Shown here: piece by piece, positions 1-6,638 of the stretch
Layout: every line of letters starts with the position of its first letter
Position numbering within the stretch: position 1 is the stretch's first letter
Notes under the pieces: generated by a model
Told to the model about the DNA's origin: nothing
Database searches by the model: none
Seen by the model: only the letters and a program-made list of their open reading frames with translations
Position numbers and translations under genes: made by a program
Origin: Deltaproteobacteria bacterium RBG_16_44_11
GTDB lineage: Bacteria; Desulfobacterota; Syntrophia; Syntrophales; Smithellaceae
Assembly (NCBI GenBank): GCA_001797845.1
Contig: MGQN01000028.1
Coordinates: forward strand, 21,327-37,812
Length of the DNA stretch: 16,486 bases
Reading direction: 5' to 3'

Positions 1-1211
1 AGGATAGAATGCGGCTTAATTCTTTCAGCCAAAACGCCATCGCTCACAAACAAAAGCTTGCGTCTTTTCGCCGGGTGGAATTTAGCCTGGAAGCTTTAGG
101 TGGCCGGATTCTTCTGGGCCGGGAATACCCCCGCTATCCCTACATTCCTGCCGAATCATCCCAGCGCGACTTGCGTTGTTACGAAGCTTATAATATTCAA
201 GTTCAGGGCCTGGCCAAACGCCTTAAAGCTTCGGGTATTAACAATCTGGTTATCGGAATTTCCGGCGGCCTTGATTCCACCCACGCCCTGATTGTCGCGG
301 CCAAAACCATGGATCTTTTGGGTTTGCCGCGCGCGAACGTCAAAGCTTACACCATGCCCGGTTTTGCCACTACTTCCAAAACCTACCAAAACGCACTTAA
401 ACTAATGAAAGCGCTGGGCGTAGAAGCAAATGAAATCGATATCAAGCCCGCCTGCTTACAGATGCTCAAAGATATCAAACATCCTTTTGCACGCGGGAAA
501 AAAGTTTACGACATTACCTTCGAAAATGTCCAAGCCGGCCAACGCACGGCTCACCTTTTCCGTTTAGCGAACATGAGAGGGGCGCTTGTTGTGGGCACGG
601 GAGACCTAAGCGAATTGGCTTTAGGCTGGAGCACTTACGGCATCGGCGATCATATGTCGCATTACAATGTCAATGCCAGCGTTCCCAAAACACTTATCCA
701 ACATTTAATTCACTGGGTCGCGCATACCAATCAATTTTCGCCGGGAGTTTCCAAAATTCTTCTTGATATACTGGAAACAGAAATTTCGCCCGAACTTATA
801 CCCGGAAAAATCAGTAACCGGCCGCACCAAAAAACTGAAGATACTGTCGGCCCATATGAATTGCAGGATTTTAATAACTTCTATATTACGCGTTTCGGCT
901 ATTTACCCACAAAAGTGGCATTTCTAGCTTACTGCTCCTGGAGAGATAAAACAAAAGGGATTTGGCCGAATATCCCGCCAAAAAAGAGAAAAGCTTATTC
1001 CCTAAAAGAAATAAAAAAATGGCTCTACGTTTACTTATACAGATTTTTTAAAACCTCTCAATATAAACGCTCCTGCGTTCCCAACGGACCGAAGGTCGGC
1101 TCCGGCGGCTCTCTCTCGCCGCGCGGCGACTGGCGCGCCCCCAGTGACAGTGAAGCCTCCGTGTGGCTCGCCAACTGGAAAAAAATTCCGGCAAGTGATG
1201 ACGGGAAATGA
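1..1211 (+). CDS. nadE: Glutamine-dependent NAD+ synthetase, C-terminal part (5' end outside window)
   Basis: Makes NAD+ from deamido-NAD+, ATP and glutamine-derived ammonia in the cytoplasm. The visible protein is the synthetase domain of the long, Mycobacterium-type enzyme: the ATP-binding SGGLDS loop lies about 85 residues after the first visible Met, followed by KVYDITFENVQAG, GTGDLSELALGWSTYG, MSHYNVNASVPKTLIQHLI and a C-terminal LSPRGDWRAPSD. The frame is open to base 1 (codons for Asp and Arg precede the ATG at 9), and no Shine-Dalgarno sequence is visible there. The segment after that ATG aligns, from memory, with internal sequence of the roughly 680-residue mycobacterial enzyme. I therefore infer that the ATG at 9 is internal and that about 280 residues, the nitrilase-like glutaminase domain, lie to the left. 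The 3' end overlaps the next gene by ATGA. Family identity is very secure; the missing glutaminase half is inference. Confidence 0.93.
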   Translation, partial: DRMRLNSFSQNAIAHKQKLASFRRVEFSLEALGGRILLGREYPRYPYIPAESSQRDLRCYEAYNIQVQGLAKRLKASGINNLVIGISGGLDSTHALIVAAKTMDLLGLPRANVKAYTMPGFATTSKTYQNALKLMKALGVEANEIDIKPACLQMLKDIKHPFARGKKVYDITFENVQAGQRTAHLFRLANMRGALVVGTGDLSELALGWSTYGIGDHMSHYNVNASVPKTLIQHLIHWVAHTNQFSPGVSKILLDILETEISPELIPGKISNRPHQKTEDTVGPYELQDFNNFYITRFGYLPTKVAFLAYCSWRDKTKGIWPNIPPKKRKAYSLKEIKKWLYVYLYRFFKTSQYKRSCVPNGPKVGSGGSLSPRGDWRAPSDSEASVWLANWKKIPASDDGK

Positions 1212-1405
1212 AACCATCTTACACGGATTTCGATGCCACGGAATTATTCTGCCCCAAGTGCAAAAAAGCTATGCCCGTAAGAAAAAGGCTTTTATTGATT
1301 CTTCCGCAGGGAGATAAATACGATTATAATTGTGCTTTTTGCGGAACTTCCGTGGGCAATAAACTGGTCAAAGAAAACGGTAATTTAAATGTAATTTTAA
1401 ATTGA
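1208..1405 (+). CDS. Small zinc-ribbon protein, 65 residues, function unknown
   Basis: I do not recognise a named family. Two CXXC pairs (Cys15/Cys18 in CPKC and Cys42/Cys45 in CAFC) 23 residues apart make a four-cysteine zinc ribbon likely. Between them lies a basic, aliphatic stretch (KRLLLILPQG). There is no signal peptide or membrane segment, so it should be cytoplasmic. The ATG overlaps the nadE stop as ATGA, which suggests translational coupling and explains the lack of a strong ribosome site of its own. The stop is only 11 nt from the convergent yajD-like gene, with no hairpin terminator in the gap. It could bind nucleic acid or act as a small metal-binding accessory protein; neither is shown by the sequence. 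Confidence 0.75.
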   Translation: MKPSYTDFDATELFCPKCKKAMPVRKRLLLILPQGDKYDYNCAFCGTSVGNKLVKENGNLNVILN

Positions 1406-1416
1406 AAAATATATGA

Positions 1417-1875
1417 TCATTTGTTTTTCTGCAATGCTTTTTTAAGCTTCTGAGCCATTAAACCGGAGCCGCCGCCTGCCGGAACATCTTTATAAACTAC
1501 ACTGAATTCCCTTACGGATGCTTCACCTCCCAAATAATCCGCCAATACTCCACGGCTATGGACATCTTCATGGCAATACACGCAAAGATTTTCCCAGTTG
1601 CTGCCGTCAGCGGGATTATTGAGGTGATTGCCGTCTTTATGGTGCACGGTTAAAAGATGCCGTTTGGATTCATTAAATTCTCGTCCGCAGCGGGCGCAAA
1701 CAAGACCGTGAATAGCCAATGATTTTTCACGATAGTCTTCGCCGGCCGGAGTTCTTTGATTTTTTTTGATATCGCGCACGAAATCCTGCGCTGATTTAAT
1801 ATCCTTTCCGGCAGGAATCATTTTTTTTTGAGCTTTTACACGGCCCCATTTGCTGGAAAAAGTTACCTTTGCCAT
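1417..1875 (-). CDS. yajD: YajD-like HNH nuclease
   Basis: An HNH endonuclease-fold protein of 152 residues. The nuclease core occupies roughly residues 46-108: CxxC at Cys60/Cys63, the HH pair His78-His79 in TVHHKDGNHLNN, then GSNWENLC and CVYCHEDVH (Cys98, Cys101, His102, His106). The four cysteines should hold a zinc and the HNH histidines the catalytic metal. The core closely resembles E. coli YajD (about 115 residues) as I remember it. This protein has about 40 extra basic residues at the N terminus and a Lys-rich C terminus. It is the last gene of a minus-strand operon, 24 nt after the DUF948-type gene, with a weak GAAGAAG ribosome site. The biological role of YajD is not established; nuclease activity is inferred from intact motifs. 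Confidence 0.85.
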   Translation of the reverse strand: MAKVTFSSKWGRVKAQKKMIPAGKDIKSAQDFVRDIKKNQRTPAGEDYREKSLAIHGLVCARCGREFNESKRHLLTVHHKDGNHLNNPADGSNWENLCVYCHEDVHSRGVLADYLGGEASVREFSVVYKDVPAGGGSGLMAQKLKKALQKNK

Positions 1876-1899
1876 TTTTTACTTCTTCTTCAAGCAGAT

Positions 1900-2289
1900 T
1901 CATTTTTTGCTTAGAAATACGTTCATAAAAACGCGTATCCCTTTTATAATAGCCAGCGCATTCTTAATCAGCGGGAAAAATGACCCTTTCATAATTTGCG
2001 GAGCAAGGTTCCGTAGATCACCGAAAATGTAACTCGTCGTCGAATAAAATCTATCCACAAAATTGGAGAGTGTTTGAATTTCCCTGTTCACAGTGGCTGT
2101 AGTATTATTGATGTTTGTGGTAATATCCTCCAAATTCTTCAATATACTGGGTAAACTTTTATTGAGAGTTTCCAGTGTGGCCGTAGCGTTCTTCATGGTG
2201 CGCCATACTTGCCAAAGAATAGGGATACAAATAATGACCAATACAGAAAAGGCAATGCAGAAAATTAACAAATAAATATTCGGATTCAT
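1900..2289 (-). CDS. DUF948-type membrane-anchored protein
   Basis: 129 residues. One N-terminal membrane segment (about residues 5-26) is followed by a long amphipathic region rich in Asn, Thr, Leu and Ile (ETLNKSLPSILKNLEDITTN, then further ITTNINNTTATV-like repeats), probably a coiled coil, and a short basic tail. This matches the general build of DUF948 proteins, which often sit beside YtxH-type genes; the assignment comes from architecture and context, not a diagnostic motif. An AGAGGAT ribosome site stands before the ATG at 2289. It is 18 nt downstream of the YtxH-type gene and 24 nt upstream of the HNH nuclease gene on the same strand, so all three are probably one transcript. Function unknown, perhaps envelope- or stress-related. 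Confidence 0.7.
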   Translation of the reverse strand: MNPNIYLLIFCIAFSVLVIICIPILWQVWRTMKNATATLETLNKSLPSILKNLEDITTNINNTTATVNREIQTLSNFVDRFYSTTSYIFGDLRNLAPQIMKGSFFPLIKNALAIIKGIRVFMNVFLSKK

Positions 2290-2307
2290 GAATTTATCCT
2301 CTAATGA

Positions 2308-2679
2308 TTAAACACGTTTCTTTTTCTGTTTCTCGCGATAGGCCGCAACCCCCGCATTAATTGCCTTCTTCAATCTTTTCTTTCTGTCTTGAACGGTTTT
2401 GCTGCTTGAATGGGCAAATTTGCTGATTTTTTCTTCTACTTCTGACGCCTTGCCTTTTATTGACGATCTCACGTCCTGAATGCGCTTAAATGTGGCCTCA
2501 TAATCTTCTTTATTTTTTTCATATTCTTCTTTAGCTCTGGACAGAAGTTCATCTGCTTTGCGGGTAAGCTCTTCACGCGTTTCCCTGCCGCTTTTAGGTG
2601 CGTACAAAATACCGATAATGGCTCCGATTAACCCGCCAATAAATAATCCTTTAAAATAACTTCCATTATTTTCCGACAT
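2308..2679 (-). CDS. YtxH domain (general stress-type) membrane protein
   Basis: 123 residues. A Gly-rich membrane segment (FIGGLIGAIIGILYAPKSG) leads into the YtxH signature (YAPKSGRETREELTRKADEL) and a long charged helical tail ending in a Lys/Arg-rich stretch. YtxH-family proteins are small single-pass membrane proteins linked to general stress responses in some bacteria; their molecular role is unclear. I chose the ATG at 2679 because a perfect GGAGGTG ribosome site (2683-2689) sits just upstream; a longer frame beginning at 2706 would bury that site. It is the first gene of the minus-strand trio with the DUF948-type and HNH nuclease genes. The domain call is fairly secure and the role open. 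Confidence 0.82.
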   Translation of the reverse strand: MSENNGSYFKGLFIGGLIGAIIGILYAPKSGRETREELTRKADELLSRAKEEYEKNKEDYEATFKRIQDVRSSIKGKASEVEEKISKFAHSSSKTVQDRKKRLKKAINAGVAAYREKQKKKRV

Positions 2680-2720
2680 ACAACACCTCCATAATTGATT
2701 AAACAATTAACTTCTTTCAA

Positions 2721-2750
2721 CATATAAGCAATTTTTTAAATATATATCAA
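2721..2750 (-). promoter_or_regulatory. Possible sigma70 promoter for the YtxH-DUF948-yajD operon
   Basis: On the minus strand TTGATA (2745-2750) is followed after 18 nt by TATATG (2721-2726), which would put the transcript start about 35 nt before the YtxH ATG. The DNA is very A/T-rich, so chance matches are likely. Confidence 0.35.
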
Positions 2751-2790
2751 AAATCGAGTAAAAAAATCATCAATATGGAGTTCGATTTTT
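2749..2790. repeat. Inverted repeat AAAAATCGA / TCGATTTTT
   Basis: Two perfect 9-bp arms (2749-2757 and 2782-2790) with a 24-bp spacer. The left arm overlaps the proposed -35 of the YtxH operon promoter. It may be an operator or a weak A/T-rich hairpin; nothing decides between these. Confidence 0.4.
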
Positions 2791-2844
2791 TTGTTTACTT
2801 TTTAATAACCTAACATATTTTTTGAAATTAAACCATCTTGGAAT

Positions 2845-2885
2845 AAAAAAACCGGGCACCCGCTAATAACGGCTGTCCGGTTTTT
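2845..2885 (-). terminator. Intrinsic terminator of the small lipoprotein gene
   Basis: The left arm (2847-2862, read on plus as AAAAACCGGGCACCCG) pairs with 2870-2885 (CGGCTGTCCGGTTTTT), with one mismatch, one G-U pair and a 7-nt loop. On the minus strand the stem ends in a T tract, 22 nt after the lipoprotein stop codon. It could also act on the plus strand, but no plus-strand gene precedes it here. Confidence 0.85.
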
Positions 2886-2906
2886 CTACTTCTTAAATTA
2901 AAGTAA

Positions 2907-3074
2907 TTATTTTTTTGCAGGTTCAGGTGCCGGTGTAGCTGCGGGCGCTGGTGCAGCTGCGGGCGCTTCAACTTTGGGGGCATCTGCTGGTTTCGGCTCT
3001 TCTTTTTTACAGCCTACTACTGCAAAAGAAGCAACAAAAAGCATACAAATAATAATGGCAAATACTTTTTTCAT
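2907..3074 (-). CDS. Small Ala/Pro-rich lipoprotein, 55 residues
   Basis: A short gene that length cut-offs easily miss. The start is fixed by an excellent ribosome site, AAAGGAGGAA on the minus strand (3081-3090), six bases before the ATG. The protein opens with a lipoprotein signal peptide (MKKVFAIIICMLFVASFAVV) and a lipobox VVGC, giving lipid-modified Cys22. The mature part is only about 34 residues: KKEEPKPADAP, then an Ala/Pro stretch and a terminal AKK. The residues after Cys are Lys-Lys, so by the E. coli +2 rule it would go to the outer membrane. It has its own promoter and terminator, so it is monocistronic. No family recognised; possibilities include a structural envelope lipoprotein or a stress-induced entericidin-like peptide. 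Confidence 0.85.
   Translation of the reverse strand: MKKVFAIIICMLFVASFAVVGCKKEEPKPADAPKVEAPAAAPAPAATPAPEPAKK
2937..2967. repeat. Two 13-bp direct repeats inside the lipoprotein gene
   Basis: AGCTGCGGGCGCT occurs at 2937-2949 and 2955-2967, an 18-bp (six-codon) period within the Ala/Pro stretch. Gain or loss of one period would change tail length by six residues without a frameshift. Confidence 0.7.
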
Positions 3075-3118
3075 CAATCTTTCCTCCTTTCAGGTAATTC
3101 AAGTTTCGGATTTTTATA

Positions 3119-3134
3119 CCCGTCTTTTGACGGG
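3119..3134. repeat. Perfect 6-bp-arm palindrome at the lipoprotein transcription start
   Basis: CCCGTC-TTTT-GACGGG lies directly downstream of the proposed -10 box of the minus-strand lipoprotein promoter, about where RNA synthesis should begin. It could be a repressor site or, if transcription starts just before it, a 5'-terminal stabilising hairpin. Confidence 0.6.
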
Positions 3135-3136
3135 GA

Positions 3137-3164
3137 ACAATACGCCTATTTTCAGCCTTGTCAA
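3137..3164 (-). promoter_or_regulatory. Sigma70-type promoter of the small lipoprotein gene
   Basis: On the minus strand a consensus TTGACA (3159-3164) is followed after 16 nt by TATTGT (3137-3142, 4 of 6 matches). Start would be near 3130, leaving a 5' leader of about 55 nt before the ATG at 3074. Confidence 0.6.
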
Positions 3165-3350
3165 GAAGAAATTTAATAATTTTTTTATGATAAATGAAAT
3201 CGTCATCGCTTTAAACCAATTATGGCCATATAAATTGTCATTTGTTGCCTGCTTTCTTTTTATGTGCTACTTTCTTCCCAATGCAATGTATTTTCAACCA
3301 AAAAAGTTAATGTTTATCGGAATATGCAAATAAAAAAAGACGGAAAAACT

Positions 3351-4130
3351 ATGAAAAATCTCAAGGAATTAACTGATTTGATAAAAAAGCTGCGCGCGTC
3401 GGACGGTTGTCCTTGGGATCAAAAACAAACGCAGAAGGATTTGGGCAAATATATTCTGGAAGAAGCTTATGAAGTGTTTGATGCCCTGGAAGAAAAAACC
3501 CCTCAGGCTATCAAGGAAGAACTGGGCGATTTGCTTTTTCAGATATTATTTCTGACTGAAATTAATGAAGAGGAAGGTTTGTTCTCTTTGAGCGATGTTG
3601 TGGCAGAAATCAGAAAAAAAATGATCCGGCGTCATCCTCATGTATTTGGCGATAAAAAAGTAATCTCGGTGCAGGAAGTTAAAGAAAACTGGCAAAAAAT
3701 AAAAAAAATGGAACGCAAAAACAATAGCAATCAAAATGATTTATTTGCCCATGTACCGCGAATATTGCCGGCTTTAAAACGGGCGCAAAAAATTACAGCG
3801 ATAGCGGCAACTTATGGCTTCGACTGGCCGAAAACCAACGATGTTTGGGAAAAAATACAAGAAGAGATCAAGGAGTTTGCTGCCGCCCTAAAAAGCGGCA
3901 ACAGGGATAAAATTGAAGAAGAGCTGGGTGATATTCTTTTCACACTGGTCAACTTGAGCAGGTTTGTTCGCGTTGACGCGGAAACGGCGCTAATGAAAAC
4001 AACGAATAAGTTTTTGCGGCGTTTTTCTTATATAGAAAAACAACTTGCCGCACGAGGCAGGTCTCTGGAAGAAACTGATTTAGCCGAGATGGACGAGCTC
4101 TGGAAAAAAGCAAAAGAAATGAGGATATAA
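3351..4130 (+). CDS. mazG: MazG nucleoside triphosphate pyrophosphohydrolase
   Basis: Hydrolyses NTPs/dNTPs to monophosphate and pyrophosphate in the cytoplasm; a house-cleaning enzyme that in E. coli also affects the (p)ppGpp-linked stress response. 259 residues, the usual length of two-domain MazG. The N-terminal domain carries CPWDQKQT (20-27), EEAYE (37-41) and EELGDLLFQ (56-64). The C-terminal domain carries EEIKEF (171-176) and EEELGDILF (189-197), so both EExxE and ExxD metal-binding sets are intact. I chose the ATG at 3351 because the protein then starts at the family's usual MKNLKELTDLI; the frame remains open 29 codons further up but that stretch is not family-like. The ribosome site is weak. 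The DUF2065 gene follows after 5 nt. Confidence 0.93.
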   Translation: MKNLKELTDLIKKLRASDGCPWDQKQTQKDLGKYILEEAYEVFDALEEKTPQAIKEELGDLLFQILFLTEINEEEGLFSLSDVVAEIRKKMIRRHPHVFGDKKVISVQEVKENWQKIKKMERKNNSNQNDLFAHVPRILPALKRAQKITAIAATYGFDWPKTNDVWEKIQEEIKEFAAALKSGNRDKIEEELGDILFTLVNLSRFVRVDAETALMKTTNKFLRRFSYIEKQLAARGRSLEETDLAEMDELWKKAKEMRI

Positions 4131-4135
4131 GTAAA

Positions 4136-4321
4136 GTGGATTATTTTCTTTGTGTATTGGGTATGGTTTTTATTCTCGAAGGCCTTCCTTACTTTATTTT
4201 CCCGGAAAAGCTAAAAACATACCTCACTAAAATATCAACAATGCCTGAATCCACTTTACGCTTTCTGGGCATCTCCGCTATCATCATTGGTTTAATTCTG
4301 CTCTACCTGGGACGCAGATAA
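4136..4321 (+). CDS. DUF2065 / YjeT-family small membrane protein
   Basis: 61 residues with two hydrophobic helices (about 3-23 and 41-58) joined by a short polar loop (PEKLKTYLTKISTMPESTLR). This is the layout of DUF2065 (YjeT) proteins: inner-membrane hairpin, conserved EG-P-F-P in the first half, LR-G near the start of the second helix. It begins with GTG at 4136, served by GAGGAT at the end of mazG (4121-4126), and lies 5 nt after mazG, so the two are co-translated. Function is unknown in any organism I know of; in many proteobacteria it lies beside hflC/purA, so a mazG neighbour is a different setting. Confidence 0.8.
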   Translation: MDYFLCVLGMVFILEGLPYFIFPEKLKTYLTKISTMPESTLRFLGISAIIIGLILLYLGRR

Positions 4322-4331
4322 AGCAATTTCA

Positions 4332-4361
4332 TTGACAGTTGTTAAATATTCTGCTTATTTG
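4332..4361 (+). promoter_or_regulatory. Possible promoter for queA and downstream sec genes
   Basis: A consensus TTGACA (4332-4337) is followed after 18 nt by TATTTG (4356-4361), a poor -10. It lies in the 71-nt gap before queA and would give a leader of about 25 nt. Confidence 0.35.
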
Positions 4362-4392
4362 CCGCAGCTTTTTTAATTTTCATATAAAAGAC

Positions 4393-5430
4393 ATGGAATT
4401 AAAGGATTTTTCATATTTTCTGCCGGAAGATCTCATTGCCCAGAAGCCCCGGAGGCAAAGGGACCACTCTCGCCTGCTAGTGCTGGATAGAAATGAAAAA
4501 AAAGTCAAAGATTTTCATTTTTTCCAGTTACCCGATTTTTTGCGGCAGGGTGATGTTTTGGTAATTAACGATACCAGAGTCATACCCGCGCGGCTCTTCG
4601 GCAAAAAACATACCGGGGCAAATGTGGAAATTTTGCTATTGGTTAAAAAAGAAGGCCATTCCGAATCTCAAAAATGGGAAGTACTATTGAAGCCGGCTAA
4701 ACGAATGCATATAAACGATATGATTCTTCTGGAAGAAAACTGCCAGGCAAAAATAATCGACAGAATATCAGAAAAAAAATGGCTGATGGAATTTGCCGCT
4801 GCGGAAGGGTTTGAAAAATTTATAAATCGTTTTGGACATGCTCCCCTGCCGCCTTATATCAAACGCCAAAAAAATGACGCGCGAAATACCAGGGATATAG
4901 AAAGATATCAGACAATTTATGCTAAAAACCCCGGTTCTATTGCCGCTCCGACCGCCGGCCTGCATTTTTCGGCAGATGTCCTGCAAGCACTGCAAGCAAA
5001 AGACATTCAAATCGCGCCGATTACTTTACATGTCGGAGGGGGAACTTTTTTACCGATTGAAACACGGGAAGTGGAAAGGCATGTTATGGAACAAGAATTT
5101 TACGAAATAAGCGCCGCATCTGCGGAAAAAATAAACAACGCCGGACGAGTGGTCGCCGTGGGTACAACCTCAAGCAGAGCACTGGAAAGCGCTGCCGGCA
5201 AAAACAAATGTGTTCAGGCCCAATCCGGTTTTACTGATCTCTTTATCTATCCGGGCTATAAATTTAAAAAGGTGGATATACTTTTAACTAATTTCCATTT
5301 ACCGCAATCATCTTTATTTTTACTTGCCTGCGCCTTTGCCGGCACAGATTTTATTAAAAGCGCCTACCAACACGCGGTCAAAAACCGTTATTCTTTTTAC
5401 AGTTATGGCGATTGCATGCTGATTATTTAA
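4393..5430 (+). CDS. queA: S-adenosylmethionine:tRNA ribosyltransferase-isomerase (queuosine synthesis)
   Basis: Transfers and isomerises the ribosyl part of SAM onto 7-aminomethyl-7-deazaguanine in tRNA to give epoxyqueuosine. 345 residues from the ATG at 4393, the family's normal size and start (MELKDFSYFLPEDLIAQ). Recognisable motifs: LVINDTRVIPARL (56-68), PTAGLHFSADVL (186-197), TLHVGGGTFLPI (211-222), GTTSSRALES (257-266), LTNFHLPQSSLFLL (298-311) and the end motif RYSFYSYGDCMLI. A TTG at 4339 would add 18 unlike residues and overlap a possible promoter, so I reject it. No clear Shine-Dalgarno precedes the chosen ATG. The next gene, tgt, acts earlier in the same pathway. Confidence 0.95.
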   Translation: MELKDFSYFLPEDLIAQKPRRQRDHSRLLVLDRNEKKVKDFHFFQLPDFLRQGDVLVINDTRVIPARLFGKKHTGANVEILLLVKKEGHSESQKWEVLLKPAKRMHINDMILLEENCQAKIIDRISEKKWLMEFAAAEGFEKFINRFGHAPLPPYIKRQKNDARNTRDIERYQTIYAKNPGSIAAPTAGLHFSADVLQALQAKDIQIAPITLHVGGGTFLPIETREVERHVMEQEFYEISAASAEKINNAGRVVAVGTTSSRALESAAGKNKCVQAQSGFTDLFIYPGYKFKKVDILLTNFHLPQSSLFLLACAFAGTDFIKSAYQHAVKNRYSFYSYGDCMLII

Positions 5431-5437
5431 TAAGTTA

Positions 5438-5476
5438 GAAATTATTTTTTGCGTTTTTCGGCAAAAAAATAATTTC
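5438..5476. repeat. A/T-rich hairpin between queA and tgt
   Basis: GAAATTATTTTTTGC pairs with GCAAAAAAATAATTTC (one bulged base) around an 8-nt loop. It lacks a following T tract, so it may be an mRNA-processing or stability element more than a true terminator. A smaller hairpin, CCCG-TTTAT-CGGG, follows at 5491-5503, just before the weak tgt ribosome site. No ORF is visible in this 89-nt gap. Confidence 0.5.
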
Positions 5477-5519
5477 GTTAACGCACTTATCCCGTTTATC
5501 GGGGTTAGGTTATAAAAAG

Positions 5520-6638
5520 ATGAGTTTTGAATTTAACATTATTAAGAAAGATATTGCTACTTCCGCCCGTTTGGGAACAATGATTACCCCTCACGGCATG
5601 GTGAACACGCCCGCTTTTATGCCGGTCGGTACGCAAGGAACAGTCAAATCAATGCTCCCCGAAGAAATCAAAAAATGCGGCGCCGAAATAATTCTGGGCA
5701 ATACTTACCATCTTTATTTGAGACCCGGCCATGAAACGATTAAAAAGCTGGGCGGCCTTCACCGGTTCATGAATTGGGATTATCCGATTCTCACCGACAG
5801 CGGTGGTTTTCAAGTTTATAGCCTAGGAACGTTGCGTAAAATCTTACCCGATGGAGTGATGTTTCACTCCCATATTGACGGATCTAAACATTTTTTAACA
5901 CCGCAAAAAGCCATCGAAGTACAGGAAGCGCTGAATTCCGACATCATGATGTGCCTCGATGATTGCACACCCTACCCGGCCACACTAAAACAAACGAAAG
6001 ATTCCCTTGCGCTGACCATTAAATGGGCAGAGCTTTGCCGGAACGCAAAGAAAAACGAAAATCAGGCTCTTTTCGGCATAGTTCAAGGAGGCGCATATCT
6101 GGATTTGCGAAAATATGCCGTGGAAAAAATGGTTAAACTCGGCTTTGACGGTTACGCCTTAGGCGGATTAAGTGTTGGCGAACCAAAAGAAATGATGTAT
6201 GAGATCGCCGGAGCAATCGCGCCCGTATTGCCCGCGGATAAGCCGCGCTACCTAATGGGCGTCGGCACTCCGGAAGATATTGTCTTCGGGGTGGCCTGTG
6301 GAGCCGATTTGTTTGATTGCGTCATACCGACCCGTTCGGCGCGCCACGGATTATTGTTTACAAATTCAGAAAAGATTGTTATAAAAAATTCCCGCTGGCG
6401 GGAAAGTAACGCCCCGATTGACGAGACATGTGATTGCTACACCTGTAAAAATTACTCTCGGGCATATTTAAGGCATCTTTTTGTTGCCGGAGAAATACTG
6501 GCTATGATATTGAACACCATTCACAATGTCCGTCACTATATGCGCCTTATGGAGAAAATTAGAGCGGCATTGAATGAAAACCGTTTTGCAGAATTTAAAA
6601 ATGAATTTTTGATTAATATAAGGAGGATTGTAAATTGA
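5520..6638 (+). CDS. tgt: tRNA-guanine transglycosylase
   Basis: Exchanges guanine-34 in the anticodon of Asp, Asn, His and Tyr tRNAs for preQ1. 372 residues, full length. Motifs: TPAFMPVGTQG (30-40), the DSGGFQVYSL segment with catalytic Asp93, GIVQGG (186-191), YALGGLSVGE (212-221), FDCVIPTRSARHG with nucleophile Asp266, and the zinc site CDCYTC (Cys304, Cys306, Cys309) with His335. The start gives the usual N terminus (MSFEFNIIKKD); the upstream TTAGG is a poor ribosome site. Its last codons (AGG AGG ATT GTA) carry the Shine-Dalgarno of yajC, and the two genes overlap by four bases. Confidence 0.97.
   Translation: MSFEFNIIKKDIATSARLGTMITPHGMVNTPAFMPVGTQGTVKSMLPEEIKKCGAEIILGNTYHLYLRPGHETIKKLGGLHRFMNWDYPILTDSGGFQVYSLGTLRKILPDGVMFHSHIDGSKHFLTPQKAIEVQEALNSDIMMCLDDCTPYPATLKQTKDSLALTIKWAELCRNAKKNENQALFGIVQGGAYLDLRKYAVEKMVKLGFDGYALGGLSVGEPKEMMYEIAGAIAPVLPADKPRYLMGVGTPEDIVFGVACGADLFDCVIPTRSARHGLLFTNSEKIVIKNSRWRESNAPIDETCDCYTCKNYSRAYLRHLFVAGEILAMILNTIHNVRHYMRLMEKIRAALNENRFAEFKNEFLINIRRIVN

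Noticed and set aside
2680..2706. Longer YtxH-protein start at 2706
   Set aside because: It would place the perfect GGAGGTG ribosome site inside the coding sequence; the ATG at 2679 fits that site.
2974..3333. 119-codon plus-strand ORF
   Set aside because: Antisense to the small lipoprotein and its promoter; no ribosome site; the protein reads as low-complexity, non-family sequence.
3264..3350. Upstream extension of mazG
   Set aside because: The frame is open, but the 29 extra residues are unlike the family, and the conserved start MKNLKELTDLI fits better.
4339..4392. TTG-initiated longer queA
   Set aside because: Adds 18 hydrophobic residues absent from the family and covers a likely promoter.
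5477..5519. preQ1 riboswitch before tgt
   Set aside because: Queuosine genes made this worth checking, but only a 4-6 bp CCCG/CGGG hairpin is present, without the A-rich tail or pseudoknot sequence of known preQ1 classes.
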